From contig NZ_JBHUNT010000001.1 of the NCBI RefSeq assembly GCF_042685745.1, positions 558,001 through 622,000 on the forward strand: 64,000 bases of DNA, written 5' to 3'. Source of the DNA: Prauserella_A oleivorans (lineage in GTDB: Bacteria; Actinomycetota; Actinomycetes; Mycobacteriales; Pseudonocardiaceae). Both the position numbers and the translations under genes were made by a program. Positions 59,204 through 64,000 of the stretch are shown one piece after another. The first letter of the stretch is position 1. The number at the start of each line of letters is the position of its first letter. The notes under the pieces were generated by a model. That model was not told the origin of the DNA. It searched no databases and worked only from the letters and a program-made list of their open reading frames with translations.

Positions 59204-60121
59204 CTAGCGGGCGGAGGTCTTCGGGCGGCCGCGGCGGGGCGGTTCGGGCGCGCCGGTCACCTTGAGCACGCGCAGGGGCCGGAGGAACCGGTCGTCGAGC
59301 GGGGCGAGCAGCCGCGTGATGCGCGAGACGATCACCAGCGTCACCACCGCCAGCGCCGCCGCCGACAGGTCGGTCAATCCGCTGAGCAGCACGCCGTCGG
59401 CGTCGGCCTGCACGCCGTCGCGCATCCGCCAGATCACTGTCAGGGTCAGCAGCACCGCGTTGCCCCACCACGCCGCCCACCAGCCGAGCACGAGGCGCGA
59501 GGGGCGCGGCCGCACGTCGGCGGGCCTGCGCAACGTCGCGTGTTCCAGCTCGGCGAGGATCGGACCGGCCAGCAGCAGGTTCGCGCCCGGCACCAGCGTG
59601 CCGACCAGCACCTCCCACGCCGGCCGCGGCGGCTCCTGACCGGCGGCGTCGGCCGCCGCCGAACGCGCCACGAACAACCACCACACCGTGCAGGCGATGG
59701 CGAACAACGCGAGCACGAACGTCATCAGCGAGAACGCCAGCACCAGCGCGTCGGACGCGCCGACCACGCCGGGGCTCAACGCGGAGTCGCGGCTGCGTAC
59801 CAGCAGCGCGTACCGCCAGAACTCCGCCCCCGCCGCGATCGTCGCCAGCACGGCCAGCGTCGCGAGCAGCGTGGTCGTGTTGCGGGCGATCATGCGCAGC
59901 CGTTGCTGCGGGACCGGGGTGGCCGACGCCGTGCCGGGCACCGCTGTCGGCCTGCGCCACACCAGGTTCGGGAAGCCCCAGCGCGGCGGCGTGGCATACG
60001 CCGGTGGACCGGTGTAGGGCCGGTGCACGACGCGACGACGTGGCCGGCTCGCGGCCGACCCCGGTGGGATGGTCGCGACCCAGCGCACCCGCGGGCGGTT
60101 GCCCGGCCGGCCCGGCTGCAT
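59204..60121 (-). CDS. DUF4328-family membrane protein
   Basis: A 305-residue protein. The N-terminal 75 residues are Pro/Arg-rich and cytoplasmic. Five or six membrane helices follow: about residues 80-105, 120-150, 165-185, 210-235 and 245-265. 'WWLFVARSAAADAAGQEPP' and 'LVPGANLLLAGPILAELEHA' fit the DUF4328 pattern. The stop touches the P450 stop from the other side. Function unknown. Confidence 0.75.
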   Translation of the reverse strand: MQPGRPGNRPRVRWVATIPPGSAASRPRRRVVHRPYTGPPAYATPPRWGFPNLVWRRPTAVPGTASATPVPQQRLRMIARNTTTLLATLAVLATIAAGAEFWRYALLVRSRDSALSPGVVGASDALVLAFSLMTFVLALFAIACTVWWLFVARSAAADAAGQEPPRPAWEVLVGTLVPGANLLLAGPILAELEHATLRRPADVRPRPSRLVLGWWAAWWGNAVLLTLTVIWRMRDGVQADADGVLLSGLTDLSAAALAVVTLVIVSRITRLLAPLDDRFLRPLRVLKVTGAPEPPRRGRPKTSAR

Positions 60122-60124
60122 GGC

Positions 60125-60475
60125 TCAGAGCACCTCGGGTGCCACACCCTCGTGGTCGCCGACCAGGGGACGGCCCTCGGTCTGCCACGACTTCATGCCC
60201 CCGGCCACGTTCACGGCGTCCGCCAGACCGGCGGCGTTGAGCCACGCGGTCGCGCGTGCCGAGCGCCCACCGGTACGGCAGATGACGTAGACGGGCCGGT
60301 CGTCGGGCAGCTCGGCGAGCTCGTCCGTCCGCGAGGGCAGTTCGCCGAGCGGGATGTGCACGGCGCCGGGAGCGTGTCCGGCGGCCCACTCGTCCGGCTC
60401 GCGCACGTCGAGGAGCACGAGATCGTCGGTCGGCAGCTCGGACACGGACGTCGTCGGTATCTCGGCAGGGTTCAC
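60125..60475 (-). CDS. Rhodanese-like sulfurtransferase domain protein
   Basis: A 116-residue single-domain rhodanese. 'DDLVLLDVREPDEWAAGHAP' opens the domain and the active-site loop is 'VYVICRTGGRSARATAW', with the catalytic Cys. 'GLADAVNVAGGMKSWQ' is the usual last motif. GTG at 60475 or 60478. It probably carries sulfane sulfur for an unidentified pathway. Three bases separate its stop from the start of the DUF4328 gene downstream, so they are likely cotranscribed. Confidence 0.88.
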   Translation of the reverse strand: MNPAEIPTTSVSELPTDDLVLLDVREPDEWAAGHAPGAVHIPLGELPSRTDELAELPDDRPVYVICRTGGRSARATAWLNAAGLADAVNVAGGMKSWQTEGRPLVGDHEGVAPEVL

Positions 60476-60524
60476 CACAGCCCCATCGTCGCATGCGGGC
60501 GTGTGGCCGTCCTGTGAGAGACCG

Positions 60525-62282
60525 TCACTTCCGATGCCTGCCACCGCTGGTGCGCACGCGTTCCTCCGCCCGCCCGAACCGCGCGACGGCGCGGTCGCGC
60601 ATGAAGCCGAGCGGGTCGGGGGCGTGCAGCCGCAGCATCACGGCGTTGACGTCCTCGGGGACGCGGTCGGCGGTCGCGAGGCTGACCAGGATCGTGACCA
60701 GGAATGCCACCGGCACCGTCACCAGGGCGGGCTGGTGCAGGATCCACGGCGCCCACTGTCCGGTGTGCTCGCTGACGGCGTTGAGCACCACGGCGAGCAG
60801 CACCAGCCCACCGCCCACGCACATCCCCCCCATCGCCCCGAACCAGGTGAGCCTGCGCCACCAGATTCCGAGCACCAGCAGGGGGCAGAACGTCGACGCG
60901 GCGAGCGCGAACGACATCCCGACGCTGAGCGTCAGATCGTCGATGGGCAGCGTCACGGCCAGCACGGCGGGGACTGCCGACACGGCGATGGTCGCCAGCC
61001 GGAAGTCCCGCACCTTGCCGGTGAGCAGGTCGGTCGCGATCACTCCGGACACGCTCACCACCAGGCCGGAGGCCGTCGAGAGGAACGCGGCGAACGCGCC
61101 CGCCGCCGTCACGCCCGCCAGGATCTGCCCCAGGAGTCCGGGTGCCATGGCCGTGGGCAGGGCGAGCACGGCGGCGTCGGTGTTGCCCGTGACGAGCAGT
61201 TCGGGCACGTACATCCGCGAGAGCATCCCGATCATCACCGGGAACAGGTAGAAGAGGCCGAGCAGCAACAGCACCTGCGCGGTCGTCCGGCGTGCGGCCT
61301 TGCCGTCCGGGTTGGTGTAGAAGCGCACCAGCACGTGCGGCAACCCCATCGTGCCCAGGAACAGGGCGACGATCAGCGAGTACGTCGACCACAGCTCGGT
61401 CGAGTCCTGGGTGGGCCGCAGCCACGCGTCGTTGCCGGACTCGCCGTCGCTGACCACCGGCACCCTCGAGTCGGCGGGGAACACCAGCCGGGTGCCCGCC
61501 TCGACGGGGTAGCCGGTGCCGGGCGTCCAGACGGTCTCCCTGCCGCCCTCCCGCACCGGAGTGGGCTGCTCGACGGTCAGCATCACGTCCGTCTCGACCG
61601 ACACCGTCGTGTCGGCGGTGAACCGCGGTGGCGCCGGTTCTCCGAGCCCGCCGGCCGATCCGGCGCCGCCGCCGACGAACACCACACACAGCACGAACGT
61701 CGGCACGGCGAGCGCGAACAGCTTGAACCAGTACTGGAACGCCTGTACGAGCGTGATCGCACGCATGCCGCCGGCGATGACGTTGAGCGCGATCACCACG
61801 GTGACGAGCACCGACCCGACCCACGCCGGTGCGGGCATGATGGTCGTCAACGCGATGCCCGCTCCCTGCAGTTGCGGCAGCAGGTAGAGCACGCCGATGA
61901 ACACGACGAACAACGTCGACATCGTGCGCAGGGCGGGCGAGCCGAGCCGCGCCTCCATGAAGTCGGGCAGCGTGTAGGCACCGGAGCGGCGCAGGGGTGC
62001 GGCGACGAACAGCATCAGCGCGAGGTAGCCCGCGGTGAAGCCGATCGGGAACCACAGCGCGTCGGCGCCGTCCTTGAGCACCAGTCCGGCGACGCCGAGG
62101 AACGACGCCGCGGAGATGTACTCGCCGGCGATGGCGGCGGCGTTACGGCGTGACCGCACGGTGCGGCGCGCGACGAGGAAGTCGTGAGTGCTGCGCGCGA
62201 ACCGCGACGTCCGGTGACCGAGGTAGAAGGTCACCATCACGACGAGCCCGACACTGGTCAGAGCCCACGGGTTCACCTGCAC
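60525..62282 (-). CDS. Sodium:solute symporter, acetate-permease (ActP)-like
   Basis: A 585-residue SSS-family carrier with about 13 membrane helices. 'DFLVARRTVRSRRNAAAIAG' and 'EYISAASFLGVAGLVLKDG' are typical of the ActP/monocarboxylate branch, as is 'GYLALMLFVAAPLRRSGAYT'. 'ITLVQAFQYWFKLFALAVP' is the mid-protein landmark. An extracytoplasmic loop of about 110 residues is inserted after 'VFVGGGAG' and is larger than in E. coli ActP. GTG at 62282 with GAGGAA upstream. It is the last gene of a three-gene unit. Confidence 0.87.
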   Translation of the reverse strand: MQVNPWALTSVGLVVMVTFYLGHRTSRFARSTHDFLVARRTVRSRRNAAAIAGEYISAASFLGVAGLVLKDGADALWFPIGFTAGYLALMLFVAAPLRRSGAYTLPDFMEARLGSPALRTMSTLFVVFIGVLYLLPQLQGAGIALTTIMPAPAWVGSVLVTVVIALNVIAGGMRAITLVQAFQYWFKLFALAVPTFVLCVVFVGGGAGSAGGLGEPAPPRFTADTTVSVETDVMLTVEQPTPVREGGRETVWTPGTGYPVEAGTRLVFPADSRVPVVSDGESGNDAWLRPTQDSTELWSTYSLIVALFLGTMGLPHVLVRFYTNPDGKAARRTTAQVLLLLGLFYLFPVMIGMLSRMYVPELLVTGNTDAAVLALPTAMAPGLLGQILAGVTAAGAFAAFLSTASGLVVSVSGVIATDLLTGKVRDFRLATIAVSAVPAVLAVTLPIDDLTLSVGMSFALAASTFCPLLVLGIWWRRLTWFGAMGGMCVGGGLVLLAVVLNAVSEHTGQWAPWILHQPALVTVPVAFLVTILVSLATADRVPEDVNAVMLRLHAPDPLGFMRDRAVARFGRAEERVRTSGGRHRK

Positions 62283-62322
62283 GGGCAGTTCCTCGCAAGA
62301 GTCCGGATGCCGCGCCGTCGGC

Positions 62323-62811
62323 TCAGTTCTCGATCATGTCGACAAAGTCACGCTCATGCCGCTCGGCCAGCCGGTTGTACCACACACCCACCCCGAACAG
62401 GAGCGGGAAGGGCGCCACCCCGAGCAGCAGCCACGGCACGGGAAGGCCGACGAACCGCAGGTCGGCGAAGCCGGGCGCGAGGAAGAAGGCCGCGGGCAGC
62501 GCGCACAACGGCAGCAGCACGAGCGCGGCCAGCAGCACGGCACTGCGCAGCTGCACCGTGATGAGGTCCTTGATGAGCAGCTCGCCCCAGCTGGTCTGCT
62601 GCTCCAGCTCCACTCTGGCGCGCAACGAGCTCGGCGTCCGGCTCGGTTCGGCGAGCACCACCCGCTGCCTGCGGATGCGCGGCTGGTGTTGCGGGTCGGC
62701 GGCGCGCGGCGTGGCCGGCCGGGTGGGTTCGGGTTCCGACCGGGCGTGCTTACCGAGCGTCGGATCCGGTTCCCGGATTCCTCCGACCCTGCGGTAGGGG
62801 TCCTCGGCCAC
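62323..62811 (-). CDS. Small membrane partner of the symporter (DUF485-like topology)
   Basis: A 162-residue protein with a 90-residue soluble N-terminal part and two membrane helices (about 90-112 and 122-145), ending 'NRLAERHERDFVDMIEN'. The two-helix layout and position match the DUF485 proteins that accompany ActP, but the N-terminal extension is longer and I see no clear signature. It is six bases after the LytTR gene. Confidence 0.65.
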   Translation of the reverse strand: MAEDPYRRVGGIREPDPTLGKHARSEPEPTRPATPRAADPQHQPRIRRQRVVLAEPSRTPSSLRARVELEQQTSWGELLIKDLITVQLRSAVLLAALVLLPLCALPAAFFLAPGFADLRFVGLPVPWLLLGVAPFPLLFGVGVWYNRLAERHERDFVDMIEN

Positions 62812-62817
62812 GGCGCG

Positions 62818-63636
62818 TCACCCGGCTCGCGACGAGCCGACCAGCCTGTCCTTCAGAGCGCGGGTGTGCCGCCTGCTGACCGGCAGGACCTTCTCCTCGT
62901 TGCCGATCACCACCTGGTAGCCGCCCTGGCCCATGCGCAGCTCGGTGATGAGCGGCAGCGCCACGAGGAACGACCGGTGGATCCGCACGAATCCGGCACC
63001 TGCCCAGCGTTCCTCCAGCTGGGCCAGCGGAATACGCACGAGGTGGCTGCCCTCGGTGGTGAACAGCCGCGCGTAGTCGCCCTGCGCCTCCACCCAGCGC
63101 ACCGACGAACGCGGGATGAGCTTGGTGGTGCCCGCCAGCTCGACGGGGATCACCTCGTCGTCGGTCTTGACGGCGTCCGCGCCGGGCCCCGTGTCGCGCA
63201 CCGGGCGGGCGTCGATCTTGTCGATGACGCGGCCGACGGCCTTGTCGATGCGTTCCTGCCGGGCGGGCTTGAGCACGTAGTCGACAGCGCCGAGGTCGAA
63301 CGCGTCCACGGCCTCGCTGGCGTATCCGGTGACGAACACGAGCACGGGCGCGGGGTTGAGGGAGGCGAAGACGCGCGACATCTCCATTCCCGACAGGCCG
63401 GGCATGTTGATGTCGGCGAACACGGCATCCACGGGAGGCATGCCGTTCTCCTTGCGCCGCCGGATCTCGTCGTCCTCCGACCCGAGCAGGCGCAACGCCT
63501 CCGACGCGTCGACGGCGGGGATGACCCTGCCGACGTGCGGGTTGGATTCCAGGCAGTGCCGCAGCTGATCGAGGCCGGGCAGCTCGTCGTCCACCGCCAG
63601 GACGAGGAGCTTCCGGGTGTCGTCGTGAGTACTCAC
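62818..63636 (-). CDS. LytTR-type response regulator
   Basis: A 272-residue regulator. The receiver domain begins 'LLVLAVDDELPGLDQLRHCL', with the phospho-Asp in 'VDAVFADINMPGLSGMEM' and the Lys in 'DYVLKPARQERI'. The LytTR DNA-binding domain follows ('VRWVEAQGDYARLFTTEGSH', 'FVRIHRSFLVALPLITEL', 'LPVSRRHTRALKDRL'). In many actinobacteria this regulator, a sensor kinase and the symporter sit together, but the gene upstream here is an S49 peptidase. GTG at 63636. Confidence 0.9.
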   Translation of the reverse strand: MSTHDDTRKLLVLAVDDELPGLDQLRHCLESNPHVGRVIPAVDASEALRLLGSEDDEIRRRKENGMPPVDAVFADINMPGLSGMEMSRVFASLNPAPVLVFVTGYASEAVDAFDLGAVDYVLKPARQERIDKAVGRVIDKIDARPVRDTGPGADAVKTDDEVIPVELAGTTKLIPRSSVRWVEAQGDYARLFTTEGSHLVRIPLAQLEERWAGAGFVRIHRSFLVALPLITELRMGQGGYQVVIGNEEKVLPVSRRHTRALKDRLVGSSRAG

Positions 63637-63700
63637 AGTGAGCGCAATCCTGCCGCGCACACCCGGCGGCTGTCTACACCGCGCGCGGGCGAAATCGTTG

Positions 63701-64000
63701 TCACAGCCCGAAACGCGACCAGGCGACCCGGTGCTCCACGGCGTCCAGCAGCGCGGCGGCGGGCGAGGAGAGGCCGAGGCGGGCCAGCAGCGGCTTCTTC
63801 GGCTCCGCGAACACCACGTCGGCGTCCGGGTAGCGCCGGCCGAGCACGTCGCGCAGGTTGCCGAGGCCGTCGACGAGCCCCAGTTCGAGGGCCTTCGTGC
63901 CGAGCCACACGTCACCGTTGAACAGGTCGTCGGATCCGGACAGCCGATCGCCACGCCGCTGGCGCACCCAGCCGGCGAACATGTCGTGCAGCTGGTTGTG
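63701..64000 (-). CDS. S49 family (SppA/SohB-like) serine peptidase, C-terminal part
   Basis: Only the last 99 residues are in the window. 'FAGWVRQRRGDRLSGSDDLF' and 'GDVWLGTKALELGLVDGLGN' are the C-terminal landmarks of S49 signal-peptide-peptidase-like enzymes. 'LRDVLGRRYPDADVVFAEPK' is the usual end. The catalytic Ser/Lys lie beyond the right edge. Whether it is in the same transcript as the LytTR unit (65-base gap) cannot be told. Confidence 0.83.
   Translation of the reverse strand, partial: HNQLHDMFAGWVRQRRGDRLSGSDDLFNGDVWLGTKALELGLVDGLGNLRDVLGRRYPDADVVFAEPKKPLLARLGLSSPAAALLDAVEHRVAWSRFGL

Overview
This is a 64-kb chromosomal segment from a high-GC actinomycete. It carries genes for an arabinogalactan cell wall: aftA, the DPPR synthase gene ubiA, a PAP2 phosphatase gene, glf and an AftB-like gene. 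It also has IdeR-, LexA- and DosR-type operators and many GTG-started genes that look leaderless. The block glf / HAD hydrolase / serS / septum-formation protein / zincin / phosphoglycerate mutase / pheA follows the gene content of Mycobacterium tuberculosis Rv3805c-Rv3838c as I remember it. The fused cydDC, the SARP regulator and the overall style suggest Pseudonocardiaceae (Saccharomonospora/Amycolatopsis-like). No rRNA, tRNA, phage, IS element or CRISPR array was seen, and no gene-free stretch exceeds 300 bases.

Layout. 1-8 kb: cell-wall arabinan genes, with an F420-type oxidoreductase and a HAD phosphatase between them. 8-22 kb: L-2-hydroxyglutarate oxidase, a double-DUF3558 lipoprotein, an Asp/Glu-racemase-like enzyme, serS, a haloalkane dehalogenase-like hydrolase, a YgiB-like/ATP-grasp ligase/DUF350 operon, septum-formation protein plus zincin, an MFS exporter, a DUF4232 lipoprotein, phosphoglycerate mutase-like plus pheA, and a macrodomain protein. 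22-31 kb: coaA, a SARP/AfsR regulator, an alpha/beta hydrolase, a 41-residue membrane peptide, and a two-gene unit with a coiled-coil SF1-helicase-like ATPase. 31-33.3 kb: a class F sortase with two excalibur-domain surface proteins and the remnant of a second sortase gene. 33.4-41.5 kb: a PLD-helicase-DUF3427 protein, a DosR-like regulator, WYL, DinB and VOC proteins, and a FUSC/MarR divergent pair. 41.5-48.7 kb: cydA-cydB-cydDC followed by a DosS-like kinase. 49-57 kb: GDT1-family transporter, IclR unit, iron-box DUF2470 gene, CPBP protease, a LexA-box small gene, arginine deiminase, ferritin with two iron boxes, and a sigma/anti-sigma-like pair. 57-64 kb: DUF5926, P450, DUF4328, rhodanese, an acetate-type symporter with a small membrane partner and a LytTR regulator, and the end of an S49 peptidase.

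How the parts fit. The bd oxidase operon has a DosR-type palindrome upstream of cydA. A DosR-like regulator with the DosR recognition helix lies 12 kb away, and a DosS-like kinase closes the operon, so this looks like a local hypoxia/redox circuit. Iron is handled by IdeR-type sites at ferritin and the DUF2470 protein. DNA damage probably induces an unknown 65-residue protein. The sortase locus looks like a tandem duplication in which one sortase now serves two substrates through a GGVDTG-type signal.
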